Below are positions 49,498-62,400 of a DNA stretch of 64,000 nt, piece after piece (the stretch's first letter is position 1; every line of letters starts with the position of its first letter). The translations under genes were made by a program, and so were the position numbers. The DNA lies in assembly GCA_013399875.1 (NCBI GenBank), contig VXAZ01008167.1, positions 2,942,534 through 3,006,533 of the forward strand, written 5' to 3'. This stretch comes from Gymnorhina tibicen. Taxonomy: Eukaryota; Chordata; Aves; Passeriformes; Artamidae. The notes below the pieces were generated by a model. The model was given only the letters and a program-made list of their open reading frames with translations, was not told the DNA's origin and ran no database searches.

Positions 49498-50820
49498 CTT
49501 CCCTTCCAATCTGGTATTCCATGAGTTCACGATTATTCTATCATCATTTCTTTGGGGCTGACAACAGTGAGAGAAAATCATGATGGGTCAGTACCGCTTC
49601 CCCATTTTCTCCCTCCCTGCCCTAATCGGCCATCAACCATAGACAATCTGATCCCTTGAGACTATCTAACAGGTATTTGTGCATCTCAGCAAACAAGGAT
49701 TGACTCTGTTTTGTCCTGTGCCAGCATGGGCAATATGTTTGCTGAAGAGGCACCCAGGGAATTCCAGACAATGGCTTGATCAAAACACTACAAGCATGTA
49801 GAAAGTTTTTGGATTATTCACAAATCTTGGTCTCCACCAATGCATAATTGTGATATCTGTATGCATCTACCAGGTGCTATTGCATTTTGTTATCATCATA
49901 AATTAACTACAAAAGGTCAAATAAAAAGTGGTTGTTTACCATTTGTTTACCAAAGTGGAAGGTTTGCTATTTTAAGTTTGGAAACAAAATGCACCAAATC
50001 CTTTAGCTTGCTATTTCACCTCTGGTCACTGTTTAAATAATAATGCAAAGCAGCACATAATAAGATGTAGTTAACAATATTTTGGAACAGGAAGTCCAAA
50101 ATTATTTTCCTAATAATTACAATCTATTTTAGAGTATCTGTTATTTACTTTAATGTCAACAGTAAGAGGTTTCTTTGTCAGACTGACAATAATCAATGCA
50201 TCTGGCTTTCTTAATACATTCACAGTGTGTGCTGTATTGACTGCAATGAGAGAAAGTGTGTGGAGTATTATAATTCTGTTTGATGTGCCATTCAATTTTC
50301 TTGTTATCAGACAAACATTCTACTTTGTCCTAACATCACTGAAATATCAGTAAAACTGGATGATTTGATGTGTTATTGAAAAAGGCAGAAGGTATGCTTT
50401 ATGTTAGATTTGTTGTTGTCATTACAAAGAGAATTAGTGAGGGAATATTTATTTGTGAATGTCTGTATGTGTTGCTAAGACAGAAGGTTAAGTGCAACCA
50501 TGTTGTTTGTTATTGATTCCTGTTCCATCTTTGATAGCTCATTTTTGTTTCCAGAAAGAAATCCCTGAGGGCAGAGTTAAACGGGCCAATAGCGGGCCAT
50601 GCCAACTGATTCTTGAAGTTTGAGTAATTGGCCAGTTAGGAAGTATTGTGTTTTGGTGGTTGGTTAATAAAAGTGGACACGTGGAGGAGAGTAAGGGAGC
50701 ATTGACTATTACTCAATGGCTTCCATTGCTAGCTGTGCTACACAGCTTGAAGTCTCTTATATTTGGGGTGGGATTTATCTTGCAAAGTCTGTCAAAAAAT
50801 ACCAGCATGAGCAGATCCTC
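49498..50820. other. Unique non-coding sequence
   Basis: About 1.3 kb between a CR1 fragment and an LTR. No recognisable exon or RNA gene. Confidence 0.5.
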
Positions 50821-51363
50821 TGTAGTGCTGTATCCCCACCCCTGCCTGCCCTCTCCACATGGCTCCCCACCTTCCCTGCCCCTAGTCCTAACCACTCCCT
50901 CGGGTTTCTCCCATTGGTTCTGTTACCCCAACTCCTCCCTTGTACCGCCCCTATGCCCTGAGACCATTCGTCCATGTGCTCTCTCCGCCCCCCTCTTCCC
51001 CAGTTCCCCAGGATAAGGGGCTTCAGGCCATGTGCTCGGCCTCTCTGCTTTGGGGCTGCTGCCCGTCTTTGCTCCTGGGGAGCAGCCTGCCACCAGCTCC
51101 TCTCTCTCAGCCTTTGGGTCAGCGTGGAATAAAGAACCTCTGTGGTCCCCATGCGGGAAGCCTTCTCGCCTCCTTTATCATCACCGTGTTGTGGTGCCTG
51201 CAGTCTGGCCGGGACCGAGCGGGCTGCCCAGGAAGGGCTGCGGGAAATGGCACAGCTGTTCTCCCTAAGACACCCCGCAGCGCTCTCCGGGAAGGCTGTG
51301 GCTTGCCATGCCATCGCAGGAACCCACAAACCGCAACAGCCCTCACTCTAATCACCCTTTACA
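50821..51363 (+). mobile_element. Solo LTR, same family as the one at 1-299
   Basis: 543 bp from TGTAGTGCTGTATCCCC to 'aatcaccctttaca', with TGTA/TACA inverted ends. It shares the 'ccctgcctgccctctccacatgg' and 'cccattggttctgttacccc' blocks (shortened) with the minus-strand copy at the left window edge. AATAAA is at 51128-51133 and the R-U5 part is CpG-rich. Flanking 6-mers (ATCCTC and ATCAAT) agree at only three positions, so the TSD has decayed or the ends are slightly off. Several long frames on both strands run through it because stop codons are rare in this GC-rich LTR. They are not genes. Confidence 0.85.
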
Positions 51364-52563
51364 ATCAATAAGCAGCCTGTTTTCGGTAAAGAAAAAAAAA
51401 AGTGTCTGAAAAAATACATCAATCTAATCTTAAAGTAGATGTTAACAAGGATTAGATGAACTGATTCCTTAGTTCCATTGACAATGTTAACTCCATCTTC
51501 ATTAGCTACAATAAAAGCCCCAACAGCAAACTGTGATATAGCCAGGTCTGCTAAAGGGAGTCTGATGCCTTAGTTTAACAGGAGAAGCCAGGGGATGTGA
51601 CAAATGTATGCAGGTCAGGCCAGGCCAAGCCAGAACCTGATTTCATTCCATTATCTTGTTTTTCCTCAGCAACAAGCATGTATCATAAGCCAAAGTCAGT
51701 TACCATCAAATTTATTTCATACCACGGCATAAGGGAGATGAGACCTAGTTTATGATCCCCTTTTCATTGGACCTTGGCTTGCATTGCACATGAACTTCTG
51801 CTGATTGGACCATCAGAACCAATGTCCCTTTTAAAAGACAAAATATCTGCATGGGTGATATCTCTGCTTGGAACAATTGAAATAAAAGGAGCAGTAATAC
51901 TGTCACACAGAAACAGCCCACATTCCTCTGTAGAAGATATATTTGGAAAGCTTTTGAGTCAGGTTTACAATTTAATTAAGGCAGAGACTAAATGAAAGGA
52001 GAGGTATAAGAAAACATCAGCTACAACACGTATATACTCCTACTTCCTAATCACACTGTCATGTTTGAAACACCTCAATGCAACAGGGTTAAGAAGCGAA
52101 GCAATGCTAATGGTGGAAGATGGAGGAATTCACGCTGAATTAATGAATATCTAGATAGATCAATATGATATATCTTCATGGGACTTCTGAACAAGTAGAC
52201 TGTAATATTCCATTTGCTTAGAAACTACTCAGAAGCATCTGAGCCTACCTACTCAGCATTAATTAAGATTAATTAAAGATTTATGGAAGATTTTGCCTGG
52301 CTGGTAAAGGTTCATAGCAATTAAAAACGTAGTGAAACCAAACCTTGTTTCAAAGGCTATATTGAACTTGGAGTTAATGCCATTTTCTTTTCCATCTTCT
52401 TTGTAAGTATAAGTCTTTTGCAAAGTCCTTCCCAGAGGGTGAGAAGAAGGCAGAGGTTTTCTCCTGAACTGCTCTGATAAACAAATAATGCTCACCAGTG
52501 TTGTCAGAACTCCTGCACACACTCATTCGATACTTTTGATAGCCACAGTTCCTATAATAACAG
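51364..52563. other. Unique non-coding sequence
   Basis: No recognised element. Short frames only. Confidence 0.5.
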
Positions 52564-53403
52564 ACTCATAGAATACCAGGTTGGAAGAGTCATCAAAGGT
52601 CATCTGGTCAAGCCTTTCTTGGCAAAAGCACAGTCTAGACAAGATCATCCAGGATCCTGTCCAGACAAATTCTAAAGGTGTCCAGTGTCAGAGAATCCAC
52701 CACTTCCCTGGAGAGATTATTCTCCTTGCAAAAATTTTTCATCTTATGTCCAATCAGAATCTCCCAAAGAATTACTTGTACTCATCATCTCTCATCTTTT
52801 CCATGTGTCTCCTTGTCAAAAAAGGAGTCTGATCATCTTTGCTGCTATCCTTTAAATACTGGAACATGGTGAGGCTGTTTCTCCCAGGCCTTCTTTTCTC
52901 AAGGCTTAATGTGCCCAGTTTTCTCAGCCTTTTCCCATATGTCAGGCCTTCCCCTCTTTTTCTCATCTTTGTGGCCTCTCTTTGGGCTCTTTCCAGCCAG
53001 TCCACACCCTTTTTGTATAGCAGGGACCAAACCTGCACACAGTATTCCAGGCCTGGCATTCACAGTATTGCATACTAGGGCCATTCCCTAGTATTCCACT
53101 CTACTGGCTGAGTAAAGTGGGATGATGAATTCCTGGTCTCTGCTGGGGATGCCCTGGTTGATGCAGCTCAGCATCCTGCTGGCTTTCTCTGTCCCAGCTC
53201 CACACTGGTCACTCATTATGAACTTGCTGTCCACCAGGACCTCCAGGCCCTTTTTCACAAAACTGCTCCCCATCCAGGCAGATTCCAGCTCATGCTGCAA
53301 TCCTGGATTACGTTTTCCCAAGTGCAAGACCTTGTATTTGTCTTTGTTGAACTTCATATGTTCCTGTTAACCCACTCTTTCAGCTAATTCAGGTCTTGCT
53401 GGA
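52564..53403 (-). mobile_element. CR1 LINE, 3' portion of reverse-transcriptase ORF and tail
   Basis: The minus strand encodes two consecutive CR1 ORF2 blocks in different frames. At 53357-53088: MKFNKDKYKVLHLGKRNPG, then KGLEVLVDSKFIMSDQCG. At 53059-52772: PGLEYCVQVWSLLYKKG, then ERAQREATKMRKRGEGLTYG and RLRKLGTLSLEKRR. The 3' end is near 52564 ('catagaataccaggttggaagagtcatc'). The subfamily differs from the 986 and 49228 copies in its 3' segment. The frame break coincides with an inserted stretch bearing a hairpin (53041-53094). Inactive, but the coding homology is long. Confidence 0.94.
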
Positions 53404-55318
53404 AATTATCAGAAGTTATACACAAGCAGTATAAACAATACAATTACAGCACATTTAATGTCATCCAACAAAACTAGAACAGGATAAAAGATCTATTTAA
53501 ATTATTACACGTTTTCAGCTTTAATTGAGCCAGCAGTAATTAATAGATTCGTGTGTGTGTGTGTGTATTAAAGAACATGCCATTAAAATATGCTTTGGAA
53601 ATGTCAAAACATGTTCTTCCAGCATGGTCCAACATTGATTGGCTTCCTTGACAGCTGGAGAGCTTCACAGGAGTTTCACTTTGAATGCTTCAGGCCCCTA
53701 ATCTCTCCCGTATATTTGATTTTCCAGATGGACAACTGTTCCAGGATATGCTATAATCTTGCTGCCCCAGGGTTCGAACAAAACAGGTCAGTGTACTTCA
53801 GTGTATTCTGAATTTCATTCAGGCCAAGACTCTGACCTGCAGTACAAATCCAGGATGAGAGGCAGTGACCTTCAACTTGCATGAAGGTGGATGTCCAGAG
53901 GGCTGCAGATTAATACTGAGTTGACACAGAACATTTCAGCTCAGTGTGATAAGCCAAATGTGTCAATTCAGGTTGATAGAATGAAGATAGGACAAATATA
54001 CCAAAATTCACATTGTTTTGAGCAAGCAAAGTTTTCTATCAAAAAACAACCAAATAATCTCCACAAAATTCCCCAGCATCACTTTTTACAAATCCAGTTT
54101 CTCAATTGTTGCTTTTTTAGATATTCAGTTCCATGGCATCTGGGCAGCTGGCAGAAAAATGCAGCAATCAGTTAGCAATCGGTGAGTCTTTCAGGCCTTG
54201 AACCAATCTTGCAATGGTAGCAGCTTTAAAATTTGTAGCTGTGAATGTTTATCTATTTTCCTGATCTTCTCCTGCTTTTCTAGCTTCCTCACTCTCTCTC
54301 AATGACACACACATTCACACACATTTATACTCCCACCTTTGCATGTTGGAAAACCTCTCGTGCACGCTCCAGTCTCACTCCCTCTTTCAAGTACAAATTC
54401 ACGCACACAATCCTCTACAGAGTAAAGCTTCTTTACTTTCTTTACTTTGCCTTAATCTCTTTCTTTTAATGACAGCTAAATGCTGTAAGGTAAAAGATGA
54501 TCTCTCTGGGAACAACTGAAGTGGAGAACAACATGCAGCTCACATCTCTTCTTCATTCTTTACTGGAGAAGATTAGTGTTGTGGTAATTGTGCTGTTCCC
54601 ATTGGAAGCATAAAGGAGTTATAAACCTGTAACTGCTTGCTCTTTTCCTTCAAACTTGGTTTCACAGGGTTGAACACAATCCAAATGGGATGCCTTATAA
54701 AGCATTCTTGTGCTTTTTTTGCACCTCTTCATGCCTCCAATGCAGACTTCTTGGGATGTCAGGATTTCTTTTTCTTTTTTTCTTTTTTTTTTTGAGGTCT
54801 CTTCTCCTGTTTTGTTTGTTTGCCAATGTCAAGTGAACATGAAGTACACCAATTCATTCAAAACCAAACTCTATTACATCTATAATTCCAAGACAGCAAA
54901 CAAGGTCAATAGCACCTGTCTGGTCCCTGGGATGCTCCTGCAAACATACTGGTTGGTATTTTAGGAGTAACAGGATCACAATGTGTCCACCAAAGCTCTC
55001 ACTGATGGGGTGGCAGGAAATGACCCATCCGTCCTGGTCTTGCAAATCTTACTTCAATAAGCAAAGCTCAAATTGCTGTTTTCGTATGACACATCTGGGC
55101 TCTCCTAAATGTTCATGACAGTGAGGTTCTAATGCATTGTCTCCTTGTATGGCAGTGCCAGCCTGCTACTCAGGATGACTGTCATCTCCACCATCCAAAG
55201 CACCACATTGCACTCTCACTATGGCAACGCTGCTCATGGGATTTATAGCAGATGCTGACTGATGTAATAAGCAAGCCCACGACACCTACAGCCTGTGTCA
55301 TTCGCATCTACTGACACT
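53404..55318. other. Unique non-coding sequence
   Basis: Includes a (GT)8 microsatellite at 53551-53566 and a T/C-rich stretch near 54765-54792. No gene or RNA recognised. Confidence 0.5.
53551..53566. repeat. (GT)8 microsatellite
   Basis: Eight uninterrupted GT units; short and likely polymorphic. Confidence 0.9.
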
Positions 55319-55326
55319 GCTGCAGC

Positions 55327-55479
55327 ATCCAGCTCGGCAGGACAGTGCCATCTCTCATGGTGGGCTGGAACCCCAGAATCCAGCTCGGCAGGACAGTGCC
55401 ATCTCTCACGGTGGGCTGGAACCCCAGAATCCAGCTCGGCAGGACAGTGCCATCTCTCACGGTGGGCTGGAACCCCAGA
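55327..55479. repeat. 51-bp minisatellite, three tandem copies
   Basis: Three head-to-tail 51-bp units start at 55327, 55378 and 55429 with 'atccagctcggcaggac' and end 'ggctggaaccccaga'. Units 2 and 3 are identical; unit 1 differs by one T/C change. Because 51 is divisible by three and the unit has no stop in at least one frame on each strand, open frames run through it (SSAGQCHLS... on plus). This reflects the repeat and is not evidence of a protein. Confidence 0.95.
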
Positions 55480-55749
55480 ACTGTAGTCTGGTTAGAAAAG
55501 TGCATGTTGTAAGAAATAGGGCAAGGAAGGCAAGAGATCATGGCTGAGTCGAGACCTGCTGGTCAAACTAAAGGGCAAGAAGGAAACGCACAGGCAGTGG
55601 AAGAAGGTACATGTAGGAAGAGTATAGGAATGTTGTCTGATTGTGTAGGGTTGGGGTCAGGAAGGCCAAGGTGCTGGAGCTGAACTTGGCAAGGGATGCA
55701 AACAATAACAAACATTTCTAGCCAGGAAAGGAAGAGGATGCAGGGGTTG

Positions 55750-56454
55750 AGAGGAACCTTGAGGAGAATGCTGGTGGATTAGAGGCTGGACATGACCCAG
55801 CAATGTGCACTTGCATCCCAGAAAGCGAAACGTGTCCTGGGCTGCATCCAAAGCCCTGTGGGCAGCAGAGGAGGGAGGGGATTCTGCCCCTCTGCTCTGC
55901 TCTGCTCTGCTCTGCTCTGCTCTGCTCTGCTCTGGTGAGACCCCACCTGCAGTGCTACATCCAGCTCTGGGGCCTCAGCACAGGAAGGACATGGACCATG
56001 TTCAGAGGAAGGCCCCAAACATGGTCAGAGGCTGGATCACCTCTCCTGTGAAGATAGGCTGAGAGAGCTAGGTTTGTTCAGCCTGGAGAAGAGAAGGCTC
56101 CAAGGAGAGCTTAGGGCGTCCTTTCAGTACATGAAGAGGGCCTGTGTTAAAGACTGGAAGAAAGTTTTTAGCAGGGCTATAGTGACAGGATGAGGCGCAA
56201 TGGCTTTAAATTAAAAGAGAGTATATGTACACTAGATATAAGGAAGAAATTTTGTTATGAAGAGGGTGAAGAAACACTGGCACAGATTGCCTGGAGAGGT
56301 GGTAGATGCTCTGTCTCTGGAAGTGTTCAAAGTCAGGTTGGATCGGGCTCTGAGAAACCTCATCTAGTTGAAGTTTCCCTGCCCATGGCAAGGGGTTTGG
56401 AACTAGATGATCTTCGAAGTCTCTCACAACCCAAGCCATTCTATGATTCTACAT
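55750..56454 (+). mobile_element. CR1 LINE, 3' portion with internal microsatellite expansion
   Basis: The plus strand carries CR1 ORF2 C-terminal homology. 'gaccccacctgcagtgctacatccagctctggggcc' (split here) matches the RPHLQYCIQLWG block. It is followed by 'ctgagagagctaggtttgttcagcctggagaagagaagg' (LRELGLFSLEKRR type) and the tail 'gtttggaactagatgatctt...ccattctatgattctac'. The last nine bases are the CR1 terminal repeat, so the 3' end is intact. An expanded TCTGC array sits where the family normally has only two or three units. Frameshifts make it inactive. Confidence 0.94.
55891..55934. repeat. (TCTGC)8 microsatellite inside CR1
   Basis: Eight perfect pentamers plus TCTG. It arose from the 'ctctgctctg' motif present in CR1 ORF2. 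Confidence 0.95.
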
Positions 56455-59400
56455 GCAAATGGGATGGCACCAACAATTCAGTACATTTTTTCTTCCCAGG
56501 GATGCACATTTACTTCTGATAGCCACAGGTCTGTCCTTTCCTTGTTTCAGAGAGTGTCCTCTCCCTTCTTCCAGGCAGCCAATATTTGCCTGACTCAGCA
56601 GATAGCACACTATATTAAAAAAAAAAAAAATCACTTCATAAATTCAGTACCTTGTAAAATTTTTAGAAGTGATTTCTAGAGCATCATGTGGCATGAGGCC
56701 ATGGTAGTACTTAAATTTTTTCTTTTTTTAAATTTCCTATGGAGGTCCCGCCCTTGGCACTGTGGTTAATGGTTAAAAGTGTTTTGTACTGCATTATAAT
56801 TTATTGTGGTCAACAGAAATAAAGTTCATTGTACCTGTCAATAGGAATCTTGTCTCCTGTCTCATTATTCTTTAAGTAGATCAAGTTCCAACCTCTTTCA
56901 CTCAATACAAATACACACAAACTGGTTGATTTCCCTTTCTTTCGACTGGATGCTGAAGAGCCTTGGTGATTTAGGGAATAACCTAAAAGCTCCTTCAGTG
57001 GAGAAGCTGAGCCATGTCAAGGAAATAGAAAAGTTGATGAAGAATACCCCTGTGCCCTGGTCCCCAACTTGTGGAATTACAGAAAAGGAGGCATTATAAA
57101 AAACATAAAACAGGTTTTAAAATTAGTAATTTACAGAAAGGGTACATGGGTATTTGGAATAGATAAGAGTTGGAGGTAAAACTAGTTTCTAGGCAAGATT
57201 ACTGAAATATTCTCCATTGTTTTTTTAGAAGAAGGCAAAAGGTGTCTACTAGCCAGGTTGAACAGACTTACAGTTTTCTGTCCTTTGGAAATCCGCCTTT
57301 TTCTCTACCATGAAATATGGATTTTAACATGGGTTCAGTTTTGCCCATTTCTAGCAGGGCAGTGGGGGAAAGGCAGGGGTTGGGTTTTTGGGTTGAGTTT
57401 TTAGTTTATTTCTGCATTTTGCATACTTCATTTTCTGCTTGAGGCTGTTTGTTGGAACAGTGCCATGAAATACTGACACACTGCGGAGCCACCAACTCTG
57501 ATGAGACACAGACTTGGGGCCATTCCGTTGCCCACTGGTGGGTGTTCCTTGGTGCCAAGCTCAGAACAGAGCCATCCTTGAAGCTATTTTTTCCCTGAAT
57601 AAAAGCTGCCAAGTTTCTAGCCCATGGAAAACCTCAGCATATCAGCATCATGCAGTCTGTATCCTCACTGCTGGAAAAGACAGCTCTTCTCACAGTGTGA
57701 AGGAAATTTCTTTCTCTTCTTCCTACTCTGTTCCATCCTTGAATAATGTGCCAAATGTACAATTTCTCCTGTTTCATAGTAGGAATCACTGCCCCAGTAG
57801 GAAGTAAATTGCAAACCCCAACTCACTTCTGATAGTTTCCCAGTATTGATTGATAGATTATCACAGAGCTAAAGATAAAAAACTCAAGAGCTCTTTATGC
57901 CATTCCAAAGACCTCTCTTTTCTCCTTTTACCATTGTAAATATCTGTAGAATGATTTAATTATTTTTTTTTGTATAACTTACTCATTATTTACCTTTGCT
58001 TTTGTTCTCCAAATATACTAAACTTGTCTTACTTCTTCCATTTATATCTCTTTTTTTGTAGCCTTGCAGGCTGCTTCACACAGAAGAAATAACCATAAAG
58101 CAATGATATTCAGAGGTGTACCAGCAACACATAAATATTTATATGCACTCCATACTGAAGACTTTCCATTGAGTCAAAATACACATATAATGCAGACATT
58201 TATATATAATTTCATATGAAAGTCACAAAACAGATGAGACAGTTTTGTGCTTGCTTTCATTTAATACACTGAGTTGAGGTCAATGCTCTTTTATTTTTCC
58301 TTTGAAGACTTGCAGTTGTGTTGGCTTTTTGTCTTTGCTTACAGGGCTCAGTCATGAAGATGCTTCAGAGCACCAGCCTTCTACCTCAGGAGACCTGGTT
58401 CCAGCCCTGATCCAGATCACACCCAGGGAGGTTAGTTGGTCTCGTCATGCTCTCTAGTGGCTGCTTCTCTACTGAGCAGCTGCCATGCTCCAGGGAGGAC
58501 CAGCTCTGGAGCTGCAGTGATGCTGCAAGACCTTACAGGCAGAGCACAAAAGGAACAACTGGATGGTCATTTTGGCTTGGTTCTAGTCACTCCTAAACCA
58601 TGTCTTAATCTCTCACCTCACAGAACCGGAGAATAAATGTCTTGATGACAGTCATGCAAATTTTTAAAATCATTTCAGCTCTCCTCTTCCTGACTATAAT
58701 GCCTCCATTTGAAATCTGGAGTCAATAATGATGAAACTGACAAAAAGATGGTCAAAAAATCCATTTTATTATTTGCCTCAGCCTTATCTAAAAGTTGCAA
58801 TGGAAAGAGCTATTGAAGTTAGTTGGAAAGGCCTGACTGACTTCAGTAGGTTTTGAACCATAGGGCCAAATATACTTTTAGTTCTCTCTGTCACTGAATT
58901 TCATGAGTTTGCAAATTTGTGTGGGGTCTTTCCAAGGAAAGAGTGTTTAATGCATTTTAGAATTATAGACTTGCTGTTGAGTATGTCCTTGAAATACAAA
59001 AATAATCCACAGAACTTTATAATGAAATTGGATTTTCAACCTTTAAATATCCTAGAGAATGTTTTGGTTCAAATTCTGAGTGACAGTGCAGATCAGAATT
59101 ATTTTCTGAATATAAAAAAAAAAAATGCAGTAAAACAAAGCTGAGATTCAGCAAAAACAAATGAATCACCCTTGATCATATGTTGAGCAGGGAGAAAGTA
59201 AACTACCATCTGAAGGAGCTTTATTTTTCAATGATAGCTTTTACTTTTTGAAGGGTTACTTCAGTTTAATGCTAAAATACCACAAGAGCAACATGGAATG
59301 GCATCCTGAGGGATTAGGTTGTGGCTCTGGTCCTGGACAACGTCATGAGCCCCCTTCTCCTGCCTGCTGTAGCTGCCTGTTCGTACACTTCTTTTACTGC

Positions 59401-62400
59401 AAGTCCACCAGTGCCTTTGAGCTGCCCACCCTCCCCCATTTCCACGCACAGGGATGGTGGGAGGGCACCCCTGCTCTGCAGCCTGTGACCAAATGGGCTT
59501 GTTGACTTTCTTCCCACACACTGGGGGTGACACTGTGGGGATTGAAGAGAGAAAAATAAAAGTGATGCTTTCCATTTGTGGGATGTAGGTGGTCAAGAGA
59601 AACAAAAGCCCTTGCAGAAGTTTTACATGAGATACACAGATGGCTTTGGGGGTGTGGCAGACTCTGTTGATGCTAAAAAGATGAAGGAAGCCAAAAAAGA
59701 CTTGTGACAGATGCTTTCAAGCTATGAAGTATTTAAAGAAGATTGCATTAACTTTAGAAATGCTAGAAATGTTTCCTAACGAAACTCAAGTTTTTGTCAG
59801 TAGCTGTGTTCTCAGATAAATAAGACAGGAGATGTTTCCTTCAAGATGGAAAAGATGTACGGAGGTAATTAATACTGTTTTCAACTTTGCGACAGCTTCA
59901 AGTAGAAGATACTTGAAGTTCCAAGGGAGCTACCACACAAACTGCTATGGTCCAAAGGCAAACCAAAAGAAGCTTCAACCATTTATAAAAATAACAGTCC
60001 TGACTGGGAAAAGGGCTGTCTTCTAAAAAGTCACTGTGACTAACAAGGAAAATTGCTTCAGAGCCCTAAAAGTGTTGGAAGATGTGTGACCACCAAGTAG
60101 GTGCATTCAGTGGCTGTTGTTTTGAGGCACATTTCCTACTAAATTATTTTGCTCCTGGTAAATAGTTCATAACCTTGGGACAGCTGAAGAGGCTGGAGAA
60201 AAGCGTCAGAGCAGCTACTCAGAGTGAGACTTGCAAAGAGTTGGAGGGGGGTTTAGTCAAGGACCAGTTAAGAGAGAGGTGGCACTATGGATTCTTGCCT
60301 CAAGAGAGCTGACAAGCTGGGATATCATAAGGGAAATGGAAGTGCAGTTACCTCAGGAACTGGAATAAGAACCCTACTAAATTATTAACATATCTGAAAA
60401 TCAAGAAAAAGCAGTATTTCCAGTTACTAGAAAACTAGGTTCAAGGATCTCCTTTTGGAAATGAAGACAGTTTTACTAATGAACGAGCTGAGATTTTTTC
60501 CTTTCTCTGTGCCATGAAAAGGGAAGGTCTCCAAGAAAGACCCAAACAGCAATTAAAGCATTATTTCTTTTTCTTTTAAACTTGTACAAAATGAATGTGT
60601 TTTCTTCTTACACATATCTACTCTTTCACTGACCTGCTGGATTTTGTCTCTCTATCCTTCTTCCCTCAGTTCAGTTTGTTTGGGACAGGCTCCAACTGTC
60701 TCGGCTATATGGAGAATTTCCAATGTCACCAAACCAGAGACAAACTGCAAGTCCTTTTTGGCCTTTGGCCAGGATGATTCTCCTCCAACAAGGTGCTTTG
60801 GGCAGCAGTTCTGCCTTGGAGAGTGCTAAATGCTGTGAAATAAGGAGAAAATTAAAACCCTTGAAGTTGTAAAATAACCATGTTAAATTTGTTCATAAAA
60901 AATTGAGTTAACTTTAGAAGGGGAGAAATGTTACATCAGACCTTCAGGTATCTCTCCAAACAGGAGGATATTCTTCTTAGAGGTAGTTTGATACTGGAAA
61001 AGTTGATTTCTCACTGCTTACTGGTTCTAAAATAATTCTAGAAATTTTGCACTGTGAAAATGAGTTTATGAGCTAATAAATGAGGAGGGACCTGCAGTTT
61101 TTCCTCTCAAGACGAAATACTCAAAAACTTGGGCAAGAGAATTGCCCCTGCTTAAAACTCCATTTTGATGACTAACTACCTCACTGGGAAAGTTAAAGCT
61201 AAGAGGATTGATATAAAAGCAGTTTTGGGCCAACATGCAGGACTGAAATTCCTAGCTGGAAAAATGGACAGAGGAATTTTGTTTCTGCCTGAGAAACACT
61301 GGGCTGATCATCAACAAAAAAAATCCAAATATTTGCTTGGAAATATTTTCACAGCTTGATATGTCATGCTGGAAAGTTCACACTCTGAGTGTCTCTATCC
61401 AAAAAGCTGACTTGGTGCATGAGTGTGCATCCTGCTGCCAGTGAGTCACCTGGAGAATTTGTCATTTAGTTACAGTACTGGGGAAAGGGGAAAATGCAGT
61501 TTATCCTGTGCAGGATTATTGTAATGCCATCTTTCAGGCAAATAGTTCCGAATGTTGTGCCTGAAGCAGTGGATAGCTACATTGCTCACTGGTTATTTCT
61601 CTTGCTTCCTTGCCTGCTGGATGCATGTTTACAAAAGCTAATTAGAGTGGACTGTGTCATTTACAGGGTTAGACTTTAGAAGGAAAAAGCTTACTGTATA
61701 ATCTCTGCCTCATGTACGTTTGAGCAGAGGTTACTTTAGGGGAACTGAAAGGAGCCAGCAGGAACAAACTCAGCAATTATTTTAACACAGTCAAGGATTT
61801 CTATCCCCTAAGTGGCAGTGTAAAATATTCCCATACTGGTTACTTGATACTGGATTATACAAGGCAGAGATTTCTTTCTGTATGCACTGTATCACTTTGG
61901 GCCACAGTTTGTTTCAGACCCCTGGGCTTCACTTTAAATTTTCAATGCATTTAATAAATGTGACAGAAATCAGAATAAGAAAGGTCATAGTTTTTCCTTC
62001 TTGTCCTTTCTATCCCCTTCTATTTAAAGTTTAGGAACCACTTCCTCTCCCACAGCAACTTTTTTAATTGTTTGGGGTTTTTTGCAGTTTCATATGATTT
62101 CTACTAAGGTTAGGAGGAGGTGGATGAAACCTGGGAAAGCTAAAACCTTTACCTTTTATTAAGCTACAAAGGCAAAAACCTGAAATCCAAATATTTTCTT
62201 TGATGAAAAAGAATCCCCGGAGAACATAAAGATTTCTATCATCTTCACCAGGAGAAGGTTATGTTTAGCAAACCTAGGGTTTCCCTCAAGGAACACTTGG
62301 CAGTGAAGAAGGTCAAAAAATATTAGAAGCCTATTTGGTCCTACTTTGGAGGCATATCAATTAGGGCTTCATGTCATCAGGTTTCAAAGCCTTCAGCTGA

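Noticed and set aside
50648..51371. Several frames of 70-184 codons on both strands
   Set aside because: They run through the GC-rich LTR at 50821-51363, where stops are rare. Overlap on both strands and lack of any domain argue against genes.
55327..55479. Direct repeats that could suggest a CRISPR array
   Set aside because: Units are contiguous with no spacers, and the genome is vertebrate. It is a minisatellite.
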